A stretch of DNA of 58,191 bases, from NCBI GenBank assembly GCA_016190505.1, contig JACPQM010000004.1, positions 1-58,191 of the forward strand. Direction: 5' to 3'. The notes below the pieces were generated by a model that saw only the letters and a list, made by a program, of their open reading frames with translations, made no database searches and was not told the DNA's origin. The position numbers were made by a program, and so were the translations under genes. The stretch is from Chloroflexota bacterium (lineage in GTDB: Bacteria; Chloroflexota; Dehalococcoidia; JACPQK01). The stretch's first letter is position 1. Every line of letters starts with the position of its first letter. This document shows positions 7,687 to 15,388 of the stretch, in pieces.

Positions 7687-9009
7687 ATGAAACTATCGAG
7701 GCGTTTCCGCAGGAAGGGGCTGATGTGGGGAGGCATCCTGGCTGGGGCCATGCTCGCCCTGAGTGGCCTGGTCATCGGGATGGCATTGGGGCTATCGGGG
7801 TTGACGGGCGCAATCTTCACCACAGACGCCACGGGGCTGGTAGTCAACGGCAACATCTACCAGAACAAGTGCGACGTGTACCTCAACGGCGGACCAGGCC
7901 CCAACGCGCCCCCGGGTGCCGCCAGCCTCCCCAACGGGCAGTACTACTACCAGGTGACCGACCCCAGCGGCCAGACGCTGCTGGCAGGGCCCGGCGCACC
8001 TTCCGGCATCCCGGACACGGCGAGTAAGGTAATCACCGTGGCCGGTGGCATCTTCTCTCTGGTCCAACTCTGCCTTTACCTCGACACGCCCAACCAGGGC
8101 GGCGAGTACAAAGCCTGGGTGACTGCGGTGGGCGACTTCGCCCCGGGAAACGGCTTCCATGGCTTCATCCCCAGCAAGTCAAAGACCGACAACTTCAAGG
8201 TCCGGGCCGGTGGTGGCCCGGAAGTGCACCCGCTGCTTGAGTTGGGCAAGTTCTACGATGCCAACGTTAGCGGCATTCTCGATGGCGGCGACACCCTGCT
8301 CACCGGCTGGCAAGAGGTGGTCATTGACCCCCTGGGGGTGCAGATGCCCTACTACACCCCAGCGGTGGTCCCCCTGTCCACGCCTGGACAGTACACAGTA
8401 GAGGAACTGATGCCCCTGGGGAGCTGGGTGCAAACGTCACTCCGGGTTGACAACAGCTACCAGAACAGCGCCTTGCCCAGCACGACACCCAAGGACGCCA
8501 CCTTCCAGCTCAGCAACCAGAGCCACAGCGTGCTGTTCGGCAACGTGTGCCTGGGCGCCGGTGGCGGCAAGACCCTGGGGTTCTGGAGCAACAAGAATGG
8601 TCAAGCGGCTATGGCCGGCATTCCTGGAGCACTGTCCAATCTCTCTGCCTTGAACCTCAAGGACGGCGCGGGCAACGACTTCGACCCCGCCTCCTACGAC
8701 GCCTTCAAGACCTGGCTGCTCTCGGCCAACGCCACCAACATGGCCTACATGCTGTCGGCGCAACTGGCGGCCATGTCCCTGAACCTCCAGGCGGGGTACG
8801 TCTCCTGGTCAGCCCAGGTGTGGACCGGTTCAGTTTTCATGTCGGTGAGCGACCTGGTAACCGCTGCCAACAACGCCCTGGGCGCCGATGGTCTCACCCT
8901 GGCTGGGGACCCCAACCGGGCCAACCAGGAGTACCTCAAGAACGCCCTGGACAGGGCCAACAACAACCTGAGCTTCGTACAGGCCCAACCCTGCCCCATA
9001 AGGTACTAG
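7687..9009 (+). CDS. Exported protein with GFWSNKNG-type domain
   Basis: A 440-residue exported protein. A basic start (MKLSRRFRRKG) leads to a hydrophobic segment (residues 14-38) and then AIFTTDATGLVVNGNIY. The middle is a beta-rich repeat-like region with matched Cys pairs. The second half contains GGGKTLGFWSNKNGQAAM, a motif I know from surface proteins of several phyla with no assigned function, followed by a helical C terminus. It is monocistronic: an operator-like palindrome lies upstream and a strong terminator 54 bases downstream. Its place beside the two small exported proteins suggests a shared cell-surface role, perhaps as a minor or anchoring component; this is inference. Confidence 0.75.
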   Translation: MKLSRRFRRKGLMWGGILAGAMLALSGLVIGMALGLSGLTGAIFTTDATGLVVNGNIYQNKCDVYLNGGPGPNAPPGAASLPNGQYYYQVTDPSGQTLLAGPGAPSGIPDTASKVITVAGGIFSLVQLCLYLDTPNQGGEYKAWVTAVGDFAPGNGFHGFIPSKSKTDNFKVRAGGGPEVHPLLELGKFYDANVSGILDGGDTLLTGWQEVVIDPLGVQMPYYTPAVVPLSTPGQYTVEELMPLGSWVQTSLRVDNSYQNSALPSTTPKDATFQLSNQSHSVLFGNVCLGAGGGKTLGFWSNKNGQAAMAGIPGALSNLSALNLKDGAGNDFDPASYDAFKTWLLSANATNMAYMLSAQLAAMSLNLQAGYVSWSAQVWTGSVFMSVSDLVTAANNALGADGLTLAGDPNRANQEYLKNALDRANNNLSFVQAQPCPIRY

Positions 9010-9062
9010 CCTCCCATTCCCACGGCGACCTCCCCACCCAGACCTCCACCCTCCAGGAGCCA

Positions 9063-9097
9063 GCAGACCCCCCGGTCCATCGGGGGGTCTGCGCTTT
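9063..9097 (+). terminator. Rho-independent terminator
   Basis: Perfect 12-bp stem GCAGACCCCCCG / CGGGGGGTCTGC with a 6-nt loop and a TTTT tail, placed after the gene ending at 9009. Confidence 0.9.
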
Positions 9098-9182
9098 TGG
9101 AAGAGGCCAACGTCAACAGCGCACCAGGGGGCGAGGGGCTGGCGTATGCCCGCACCAGGTGGTATCGTGACACCGGACTAAC

Positions 9183-9380
9183 ATGTCAGCCGCCACCGTG
9201 GCATACGAATACCGGCGCCCCGATGGCCACCTGCTGCGGGCTGTGCTCGGCGACCTCACCGAGGAGGATGTGGACACCATCGTCAACGCCGCCAACGAGC
9301 ATCTGGCCCACGGCGGCGGGGTGGCCGGGGCTATTTGCCGCTGTCATCACGGCTCACCGCGGAAGGTTGTTAGGCATTGA
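9183..9380 (+). pseudogene. Truncated macro-domain (ADP-ribose-binding) gene
   Basis: The first 48 codons read as the N terminus of a macro domain: [20 protein letters not shown] then [14 protein letters not shown], including the ligand-binding NAAN and GGGVAGAI loops. Homology stops there and the frame closes after 15 unrelated residues. The remaining two thirds of the domain are missing, so it cannot fold as a normal macro domain. The stop overlaps the start region of the aminotransferase at 9380, which suggests that a deletion joined two unrelated genes. Confidence 0.75.
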
Positions 9381-10525
9381 TGCAGCGCCGGGTCTACTTC
9401 TGGCGGCCCTGGTATCCCCGGGGGGCGCTGCTGGCTGTCTTGAGGAGGGCAGGCCAGGGCGGGACGGCCATCGTGGATGTGGAGCGGGAGCTGGAGCGCC
9501 GGTTGGGCGCCCGCCACGTGCTGCTCATGCCCTCGGGGACCACAGCCATCTATGCCGCCCTGACCGCGTTGACATCTGAAGGCAGGGGCCAGGTCATCCT
9601 CCCTTCTTTCGTCTGCGACACGGTGCCCGCCGCCGTGCGCGCCGCGGGGAAGACACCGCGCTTTTTGGACGTCTCGCTGCAGACCTTCAACATCGTCGCA
9701 GACGCCGTAGCCCGGCGCGTCTCGCCAGAGACCCAGGCCATCATCGCGGTCCACCAGTCCGGCACGCCCTGCGACATAGCGCCCATTGCCCAAATCGCCC
9801 GAGAGCGACATCTGTTGCTCATCGAGGATGCCGCCCAGGCCCTGGGGGCACAGTACCGTGGTAGGCAGGCCGGGACCCTGGGCGACGTCGGTATCCTGAG
9901 CTTCAATAATAAGGTCATTGACGCCTGTGGCGGTGGGGCGCTGGTGACCGACAACGATGACGCCTTTCAACGGCTCCTCCAGTTCCGCCAGGAGTACTTA
10001 GTCCTGACAAGGAAGGGGTTTCCAATGCTCTGGATGAGGGCCTGGCTGGCCAGCAGGCACCCCTGGGCGGGCACCTGCGGACCACGAATAGGGCAGGCCG
10101 CACCGCCGTCCGTCCCGCGCCGGGAGATGAATGTCATCACCCCCCTGCTGCTGCAGGAGCTGCTGCCCGCCCTGGACGAGATAGTCCGCCGGAGGCAGCA
10201 CAACTTTGACCTGTACCAGAGCTTGCTGCGGCCCCCTCAAATACAGAAACCCGCCGTTCTTCGCGGCACCAGGCCATCCGGCTGTTTTTACACCGTCAGG
10301 CTCAGCGGCGGCCCCGTGGGCCGGGATGATGTGCTAAGACGGCTTCGAGCCAAAGGGGTCCAGGCGGACGTAGTGACGGAGAGCAGCCACCGGCCTTTCG
10401 CCCCTCACCTAAAACTGCCCGCTAGCGACAACCTGTCCCAGACCGGGCTTTCATTCCCCACTGACCCCCATCTGGGGGAAAAAGATATTCGTCACGTCGT
10501 TGGCACGTTGGAGGCCCTCGTCTGA
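9380..10525 (+). CDS. DegT/DnrJ/EryC1 family aminotransferase
   Basis: A 381-residue PLP-dependent sugar or nucleotide-sugar aminotransferase family member. It has the PSGTTAIYAAL substrate/PLP loop, VHQSGTPCDIAPI, the PLP-ring Asp in LLLIEDAAQALGAQY and the Schiff-base Lys in SFNNKVIDACGGGALVT (near residue 178). Such enzymes transaminate keto sugars used in glycans, and some act on other ketones. The ATG at 9380 is preferred to an upstream TTG. No other sugar genes are nearby, so the product is unknown. The upstream junction with a broken macro-domain gene suggests rearrangement and leaves the promoter unclear. Confidence 0.85.
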   Translation: MQRRVYFWRPWYPRGALLAVLRRAGQGGTAIVDVERELERRLGARHVLLMPSGTTAIYAALTALTSEGRGQVILPSFVCDTVPAAVRAAGKTPRFLDVSLQTFNIVADAVARRVSPETQAIIAVHQSGTPCDIAPIAQIARERHLLLIEDAAQALGAQYRGRQAGTLGDVGILSFNNKVIDACGGGALVTDNDDAFQRLLQFRQEYLVLTRKGFPMLWMRAWLASRHPWAGTCGPRIGQAAPPSVPRREMNVITPLLLQELLPALDEIVRRRQHNFDLYQSLLRPPQIQKPAVLRGTRPSGCFYTVRLSGGPVGRDDVLRRLRAKGVQADVVTESSHRPFAPHLKLPASDNLSQTGLSFPTDPHLGEKDIRHVVGTLEALV

Positions 10526-10640
10526 TCTTTGAACTTGGCCTCGTCAGTCTCCGCCATGAGTTTCTCGATCATGGCGTTCAGCTCGGGGTCATTGATCCGG
10601 CTCCGGTTGGTGTTTCCGGCGTTTCGTGGATGACTTCGCT
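10520..10640 (-). pseudogene. Possible remnant of a solute-binding protein (SBP family 5) C terminus
   Basis: Read on the minus strand, this stretch gives RINDPELNAMIEKLMAETDE followed by AKFKDQ. That resembles the C-terminal part of peptide/nickel-type ABC solute-binding proteins (N-P-E-x-x-x-x-x-E-x-x-x-x-T-D-x-x-K). Nothing upstream in frame is recognisable, so at most it is a fragment. Confidence 0.3.
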
Positions 10641-10909
10641 GGGATGCTCTCTTCCTTCGGGCGACCCGCAAACCATTGGCTCCCCGGGTCCCGACTCGGT
10701 CGGGAGGTCATGCTCGCTCGCTGGACAGGCATCTGCCCATACTGTGGCCTCGTTGTCCGCTGGCGTGGATTCCTCATAACTAAGGTAGTAGTACTAGGGA
10801 GGGCGAGGAAACTCGCCCTCCCTGCCAAGCGCAATCATCGTTGTATCCCTGCTCGCGCCGCCGCCAGCCACTTGTCGGCGTTGCGCACGCAGTCCGGGTG
10901 TCGAGCGCC
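10641..10909. other. Intergenic segment with tRNA-Asn 3' fragment, no gene
   Basis: Contains the tRNA fragment listed at 10665-10705 and a GGGAGGGCGAG/CTCGCCCTCCC hairpin near 10797-10822. No convincing reading frame. Confidence 0.5.
10665..10705 (-). repeat. Copy of tRNA-Asn 3' end joined to a TCCCGA/TCGGGA palindrome
   Basis: Positions 10665-10689 are identical for 25 bases to the 3' end and downstream flank of the intact tRNA-Asn (11777-11801). Where the T arm should follow, TCCCGA-ctcgg-TCGGGA stands instead. The tRNA then ends. Confidence 0.8.
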
Positions 10910-10938
10910 TTGTCAATAGGCAGGCTATTGTGTACACT
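10910..10938 (+). promoter_or_regulatory. Promoter of the Phd/PIN toxin-antitoxin unit
   Basis: TTGTCA, 17 nt, TACACT, followed by an AGGAGG ribosome site before the ATG at 10966. GTAC-N6-GTAC (10932-10945) covers the -10 element and could be the autorepressor site. Confidence 0.6.
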
Positions 10939-10965
10939 ACTGTACCTAAGTCCAGGAGGTAAGCA

Positions 10966-11226
10966 ATGGGGAAGCGGCTGATTCATGTAGGCATACGAGA
11001 GTTCCGTGAGGGTATGGCGCAGTATCTTGACTCGCCTATCCCGGTGGCTATCACCCGGCACGGGCGGACTGTGGGCTATTACGTCCCTACCCACGGGAAG
11101 ATGGACGAGGAGGAGCTCCGTGCGCTGAAACGGGCGGTGGAGCACCTGGCAACCCTCTTGGCCGATCATGGGATCAACGAAGACGAGGTTGTGAGCGCCT
11201 TCCGAGCACGCCGCGTTCATGGCTAG
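10966..11226 (+). CDS. Phd/YefM-family antitoxin
   Basis: An 86-residue antitoxin. The start (IHVGIREFREGMAQYLDS, PIPVAITRHGRTVGYYVP) is the Phd/YefM N-terminal DNA-binding fold, in which R-E-F-R-E and the T-R-H-G-R-T-V-G-Y-Y strand are characteristic. The C-terminal helices (residues 47-86) should wrap the toxin. It overlaps the PIN gene by 8 bases. A promoter with a GTAC palindrome lies just upstream, consistent with autoregulation. Confidence 0.83.
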   Translation: MGKRLIHVGIREFREGMAQYLDSPIPVAITRHGRTVGYYVPTHGKMDEEELRALKRAVEHLATLLADHGINEDEVVSAFRARRVHG

Positions 11227-11656
11227 GGCGCTCGCGCTGGATGCCAATATCCTGGTGCGCGCAGTGCTGGGTCGCCGCGTGCTCGCCATTCTGGAGACCT
11301 ATGCGGACCGCGTTCATTTCCTCGCGCCCGAGGTCGCCTTCACTGAAGTCCGTGGGCATCTGCCTGATATTCTTGTCAAGAGGGGCCTGCCGCGAGAGAC
11401 TGCCACGCAGTTGATTGATGACGTGTTGGAACGATTGACCGGGCTCGTGACCCCAGTGCCTCACGAGGTCTACGTGGACAGCGAGGCAGAGGCGCGCCGG
11501 CGACTCGCAGGCCGCGACGAAGCGGACTGGCCTTTCGTAGCTCTTGCCCTGGTTTTGGGATGCCCCATCTGGACAGAGGACCGGGATTTCTTTGGAAGCG
11601 GCGTCGCGACCTGGACCACTGATCGTGTTGAAGTCTATCTCCGGGCGAACGGGTGA
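11219..11656 (+). CDS. PIN-domain toxin
   Basis: A 145-residue PIN-domain protein. The first acidic residue is in ALALDANILVRAVLG and the later ones in DEADWPFVALAL and WTEDRDFF. It pairs with the Phd-like antitoxin encoded just before it; a Phd-type antitoxin with a PIN toxin is a common mixed pairing. It is expected to be an RNase neutralised by its partner. Degenerate tRNA-Asn copies begin about 45 bases downstream, so the unit sits in a tRNA-rich, rearranged region. Confidence 0.83.
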   Translation: MARALALDANILVRAVLGRRVLAILETYADRVHFLAPEVAFTEVRGHLPDILVKRGLPRETATQLIDDVLERLTGLVTPVPHEVYVDSEAEARRRLAGRDEADWPFVALALVLGCPIWTEDRDFFGSGVATWTTDRVEVYLRANG

Positions 11657-11701
11657 TACTCGTGAAGGCGTAGGGCCAAGAGAATCGCCAGTTGTAGGGC
11701 T

Positions 11702-11774
11702 GGCTCCCCGGGTCCCGACCCGTCGGGACGACCAAGCGGTTAATCCCGACTCGGTCGGGACTCTACCGCTGAGC
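11702..11774 (-). repeat. Degenerate tRNA-Asn copy A with two palindromes in place of arms
   Basis: It aligns with the intact tRNA-Asn from the 3' acceptor to the D arm. The T arm is replaced by a 16-nt palindrome (TCCCGACGGGTCGGGA on the minus strand) and the 5' side of the anticodon arm by TCCCGACCGAGTCGGGA. The 5' acceptor strand is missing. It cannot fold as a tRNA. Confidence 0.8.
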
Positions 11775-11791
11775 GGCCCGCAAACCATTGG

Positions 11792-11863
11792 CTCCCCGGG
11801 TAGGACTCGAACCTACGACCAACCGGTTAACAGCCGGTCGCTCTACCGCTGAGCTACCGGGGA
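11792..11863 (-). tRNA. tRNA-Asn (anticodon GTT)
   Basis: A complete cloverleaf on the minus strand: acceptor TCCCCGG/CCGGGGA, D arm GCTC...GAGC, anticodon stem CCGGC/ACCGG around the loop with GTT, a normal T arm with GTTCGAG, and discriminator G. A CCA follows in the genome at 11789-11791. Partial copies with palindromes lie on both sides. Confidence 0.93.
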
Positions 11864-11890
11864 GTGTCACAGCCCCGTGGGCACTATCCA

Positions 11891-11938
11891 ACGGTTAATC
11901 CCGACTCCCTCGGGACTCTACCGCTGAGCTACCGGGGA
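11891..11938 (-). repeat. Degenerate tRNA-Asn copy B (5' half with palindrome)
   Basis: The 5' acceptor, D arm and GGTAGAG are identical to the true tRNA. Then TCCCGAGGGAGTCGGGA stands exactly where the anticodon-arm 5' strand belongs, followed by TTAACCG. The 3' half is missing. Confidence 0.8.
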
Positions 11939-12008
11939 GTGCGCCAGATACACAAACCAGCAGCTTGGACTAGCCTGGCCCACGGCACATTCTACCATAC
12001 CCGTGGCG

Positions 12009-12064
12009 ACGACCAACCGGTTAATCCCGACTGCCTCGGGACTCTACCGCTGAGCTACCGGGGA
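12009..12064 (-). repeat. Degenerate tRNA-Asn copy C (5' half with palindrome)
   Basis: Same design as copy B: intact acceptor and D arm, then TCCCGAGGCAGTCGGGA before TTAACCGGTTGGTCGT. The palindrome junctions are identical but the loop sequence differs from copies A and B. Confidence 0.8.
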
Positions 12065-12095
12065 GTGCACATACCTTCCCAGGAGGGGCCTTTGG

Positions 12096-12166
12096 CTGGG
12101 GAGGAAGGATTCGAACCTTCCTAGGCAGATCCAGAGTCTGCAGTCCTACCGCTAGACGACTCCCCA
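12096..12166 (-). tRNA. tRNA-Gln (anticodon CTG)
   Basis: A complete minus-strand cloverleaf: acceptor TGGGGAG/CTCCCCA, anticodon stem GCAGA/TCTGC around loop CTCTGGA (anticodon CTG), T arm with GTTCGAA and a genome-encoded CCA at 12093-12095. No palindromic insertions are seen in it. Confidence 0.92.
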
Positions 12167-12364
12167 GTCCAGGCATCATTCTAGCATCCTGCTTTGCCAA
12201 CTATCAAGTTGCCCTCCCGGAACAGCCCCTACGCCTGTCACCATCGAAGGGTTGGGAAGTCTGCCCTACAGTGGTTAGTCGCTGTTTCCGGGCTGCCCCT
12301 GGCCGCGCCGGTAGCGGTCCCGACATGTCGGGACCGCTACGTGCTATCATGGCCTCACAGCGAT

Positions 12365-13354
12365 ATGGCGCCACACGACCTGGGAGTCCTGGAGACCACT
12401 CGACATGTGGTCGAGAACGCGTCCTCGGTGAGCATCGTGCCGGCGCGCGTCGCCGAGTATTGCCGGCACCTGCGGGCTACCGGCGCCCAGCCTCCCGCGT
12501 GGGAGCCCAACTACCACTTTGACGATGGCTCCCCCCGCACCCTGGACTACCTGCTGGTGCTGGACTCGGTGAACTTCTGCTTCTGGGCCGACAACCCCTG
12601 GCAGGTTGAGTACCGGGGTAGCACCCTCAGCGGGTACTGGGCGCTGGCCGCAGCCCTGACCCGGGCACTGGAGGAAGGCACACCGCTGCTTGACACCGCC
12701 TTCCTGGCCGAAATGGACGAGGCGCACCTGGCCCACATCCTACGAGGCCAGGGGCAGATACCCCTGTTCCGGGAACGCCTTCACATCCTGCGGGAGGTGG
12801 GCCGAGGCCTGGCCCGCCAACCCGACCTGTCGGGATTTGTGCGGGCGGTGGAACAGGCCCAGGGATCGGGCGTGGCTTTGGCCCAGGCCGTGGTCGAGGC
12901 GTTCCCCTCGTTCCGGGACGTGGCAAGCTACCAGGGACGGGAGGTCCGCTTCCACAAGCGCGCGCAGATACTGGTGGCCGACATCTACGGCTGCTTCCAG
13001 GGAAAGAGATGGGGCGCCTTCTCGGACCTGGACCTCCTCACATGCTTTGCCGACTACAAACTGCCCCAAGTCCTGCGCTATCTGGGCATTCTGAAGTACT
13101 CTCCCGAGCTGGCCCGGAAGGTGGCCAACAAAGTCATCCTGGAGCCCGGTAGCCCTGAAGAGGTTGAAATCCGCGCGGCTACCATCTGGGCCGTGGAGTA
13201 CCTGCGCGAGTGCCTGGAGGACTCGGGCGCCGCCTGGCACTCCTTCGAGTTGGACTGGCTGCTGTGGCAAGAAGGGCAGAAGACCGGCCAGCCGGGAGCC
13301 ATGGGGCTGGGCCAGGTGCCTCCGCACCACCGGACGCGCACCATCTTCTACTAA
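12365..13354 (+). CDS. Queuosine 5'-phosphate N-glycosylase (Qng1/DUF2419 family)
   Basis: A 329-residue member of the queuosine-salvage family, which frees queuine from queuosine 5'-monophosphate so that it can be put back into tRNA. Family landmarks are LDYLLVLDSVNFCFW near residue 63, the WALAAALTRALEEGTPLLD region and the SDLDLLTCFADYKLPQVLRY block near residue 223. A Qng1 from the Chloroflexota species Sphaerobacter thermophilus has been characterised, which fits this setting. The ATG at 12365 is chosen because upstream codons run through a TCCCGAC palindrome. tgt lies next downstream, giving a two-gene salvage logic. A CCCGACCTGTCGGG palindrome lies inside the coding region (12821-12834). 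Confidence 0.85.
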   Translation: MAPHDLGVLETTRHVVENASSVSIVPARVAEYCRHLRATGAQPPAWEPNYHFDDGSPRTLDYLLVLDSVNFCFWADNPWQVEYRGSTLSGYWALAAALTRALEEGTPLLDTAFLAEMDEAHLAHILRGQGQIPLFRERLHILREVGRGLARQPDLSGFVRAVEQAQGSGVALAQAVVEAFPSFRDVASYQGREVRFHKRAQILVADIYGCFQGKRWGAFSDLDLLTCFADYKLPQVLRYLGILKYSPELARKVANKVILEPGSPEEVEIRAATIWAVEYLRECLEDSGAAWHSFELDWLLWQEGQKTGQPGAMGLGQVPPHHRTRTIFY

Positions 13355-13422
13355 TGTCTTCAGCCAGAGATTCACTGCATAGGTCAAACGCGGTGCTCGG
13401 CCAGCGACCTCACCTCTTAGTC

Positions 13423-13444
13423 CCCTCTCCGCACGCGGAGAGGG
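13423..13444. repeat. CCCTCTCCGC hairpin
   Basis: 10-bp arms CCCTCTCCGC/GCGGAGAGGG with a 2-nt loop, followed by GCAGGGTGAGG. Relatives of this CTCTCC/GGAGAG family are near 21500-21600, 34767-34855, 54040-54070 and 56029-56052. Confidence 0.7.
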
Positions 13445-13522
13445 CAGGGTGAGGTGTCTGCGTGCTGGCCCGGCGAAGCGATGGCGCTTATTCAACGAAC
13501 CAGCGACTCAGGACACTAGCGC

Positions 13523-14731
13523 ATGGCTGACTTCGGCTTCGAGGTCGTCGCGCGGGACTCCCGGTCAGGGGCGCGGCTGGGCAGGCTGACCACCCCCCAC
13601 GGCGTCGTGGACACGCCCGCCTTCATCCCTGTGGCCTCCCAGGCCTCGGTCAAGGGCATCTCCCCCGGCGATGTGGCCGAGCTGGGCGGCCAGATCGTGC
13701 TGGCCAATACCTACCACCTCTACTTGAGACCAGGCGCCGACCTCATCGCCCGCATGGGCGGCCTGCGCGCCTTCATGGGCTGGCCTGGGCCACTGGTCAC
13801 TGACAGCGGCGGCTTCCAGGTCTTCAGCCTGGGACTGGGGCGCGAGCAGGGAGTGGGCAAGATCGGCGGCATGTTCCCGGGACGGGACCACCCCCTGCCG
13901 CCGCCAGTGCGGCAGCAACAGCCCCGGCTGGTGGAGGTGGACGAGGACGGCGTGACCTTCGTCTCACACCTGGACGGATCGCGCCACCGGTTCACCGCCG
14001 AGGTCTCGCTGGACATACAGCAGAAACTGGGGGCCGACATCATGTTCGCCCTGGACGAGTGCACCTCGCCGCTTTCGGACTACGATTACGTGCGCCGCGC
14101 CGTCCGCCGCACCCACGCCTGGGCCGAGCGCAGCCTTGCCGCCCGGCGCACGAGCCAGGCCCTGTTCGGCATCATCCAGGGCGGGGAGTTCCTCGACCTG
14201 CGGGATGAGAGCTGCCGCTTCCTGTCATCTCTCCCTTTTGACGGCTACGGCATCGGCGGCTCCCTGGGCAAGACCAAGACCGAGATGCACGCCATCCTTG
14301 ACTTTGTGATGCCCCGGCTGCCCGAGGACAGGCCACGCCACCTGCTGGGCATCGGTGAGCCCGACGATCTCTGGGAGGGGGCCTACCGGGGAGTGGACCT
14401 TTTCGACTGCGCCGCCCCCACGCGGATGGCCCGCCATGCGACCCTGCTCACTCGGCGAGGGCGCCTCAACATACAGCACTCCGCCTACCGAGAGGACCCG
14501 AGGCCGGTGGAGGATGGCTGCCCCTGCTATACCTGCACCCACTTCAGCCGGGCGTACCTCCGCCATCTGTTCCGGGCGCGGGAACTCCTGGGCCTGCGCC
14601 TGGCCACCCTGCACAACCTGCACTTCGTGCTGGCGCTGGCCAGCGAGATACGGCAGAGCATTAGGGAAGGGCGCCTGGTAGAGCGACGCTACACGTCCCT
14701 GGCGGCCTACGGCACACTACAGGCCGACTAG
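13523..14731 (+). CDS. tgt: tRNA-guanine transglycosylase
   Basis: A 402-residue TGT that exchanges guanine 34 of GUN-anticodon tRNAs for a deazaguanine base. Landmarks are DSGGFQVFSL, LFGIIQGG, the nucleophile region RGVDLFDCAAPTRMAR and the zinc site C-x-C-x2-C...H in GCPCYTCTHFSRAYLRH to HNLH. Two oddities: an insertion of about 20 residues after FSLGLG, and IGGSLGKTK where preQ1-specific enzymes have GGLAVGE. The Glu that contacts the preQ1 aminomethyl group in the Zymomonas enzyme is thus replaced. Beside Qng1, this points to queuine rather than preQ1 as the substrate (inference). Its 3' end overlaps the convergent gene. Confidence 0.93.
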   Translation: MADFGFEVVARDSRSGARLGRLTTPHGVVDTPAFIPVASQASVKGISPGDVAELGGQIVLANTYHLYLRPGADLIARMGGLRAFMGWPGPLVTDSGGFQVFSLGLGREQGVGKIGGMFPGRDHPLPPPVRQQQPRLVEVDEDGVTFVSHLDGSRHRFTAEVSLDIQQKLGADIMFALDECTSPLSDYDYVRRAVRRTHAWAERSLAARRTSQALFGIIQGGEFLDLRDESCRFLSSLPFDGYGIGGSLGKTKTEMHAILDFVMPRLPEDRPRHLLGIGEPDDLWEGAYRGVDLFDCAAPTRMARHATLLTRRGRLNIQHSAYREDPRPVEDGCPCYTCTHFSRAYLRHLFRARELLGLRLATLHNLHFVLALASEIRQSIREGRLVERRYTSLAAYGTLQAD

Positions 14732-15388
14732 CCGCCGCAAAAAGTCAATGCCCCAAGCGCCACCCCAGGCGATAAGGATGAAACGCGGGGTCTTGCCCAG
14801 CGCAGAGAACACGTAGAACCGCCACAGGGGATAATGCAAGGCGCCCGCCATTATCCCCACTACATCGAAAGGGACCAGCCACACCAGCCCCACCAGGGAT
14901 ATGGTGATGCCACCCCGGCGGTGCATCCAGCCCGCAAGCCGGTCGTAAATCGGCCGGCCCTCCAGGACCATGCCACCACCATAGCCGGCCATGTAGCCAG
15001 TGGTCTCCCCAATGGCCCCACCTAGACCAGCCACCAGACCAAGGAGCCAGGGATCGAGGGTTGACCCCAGCAAGAAGATGGCCACAGCCCCGGGCACGGG
15101 CAATATGATGGTGGCCGAACTGATCACCATGATGAGGAAAACGCCCAGATAGCCGTATTCCTTCAGAGTACCGAAGTAGTCCCCCGCCACGAAGGCAGCC
15201 AGAGTGATGCCGAGGGCCAAGCCCAGGGCCAGCCAGCGGGTCCAACGACGGCCACTCAACGCGCCGCGGGCACGCAGCCACCGGGACGGCTGCCCTGCGG
15301 CCGAGGACGCGCCGTGCCCCGGGAAGTCTCCCTGTTGTGCGCTGGCTGGCGTCGGGGTTTCGGGCATACCTTTGCCGGAAGGCCCCAC
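14717..15388 (-). CDS. VTT-domain (DedA-like) membrane protein
   Basis: A 223-residue inner-membrane protein of the SNARE-associated/VTT type. A 45-residue polar N terminus precedes hydrophobic segments at about 52-70, 77-108, 112-140 and 165-205. The re-entrant-loop motif is recognisable (PVPGAVAIFLLGSTLDPWLL, then GAIGETTGYMAGYGGG), where classic DedA proteins have E-x3-P and G-x3-G-x3-Y-x3-G patterns. DedA proteins support lipid scrambling or undecaprenyl-phosphate recycling. It follows the hydrolase gene with no gap, so the two are one operon, and it converges on tgt with a 15-base overlap. Confidence 0.8.
   Translation of the reverse strand: MGPSGKGMPETPTPASAQQGDFPGHGASSAAGQPSRWLRARGALSGRRWTRWLALGLALGITLAAFVAGDYFGTLKEYGYLGVFLIMVISSATIILPVPGAVAIFLLGSTLDPWLLGLVAGLGGAIGETTGYMAGYGGGMVLEGRPIYDRLAGWMHRRGGITISLVGLVWLVPFDVVGIMAGALHYPLWRFYVFSALGKTPRFILIAWGGAWGIDFLRRLVGL

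Noticed and set aside
9063-9097. Member of the GTAGGGGCG repeat family
   Set aside because: It lacks the GTAGGGGCG ends and has a T tail; it is an ordinary terminator.
11702-12166. CRISPR-like series of similar units
   Set aside because: The similar units are tRNA-Asn pieces of unequal length and spacing; there are no regular spacers and no cas genes.
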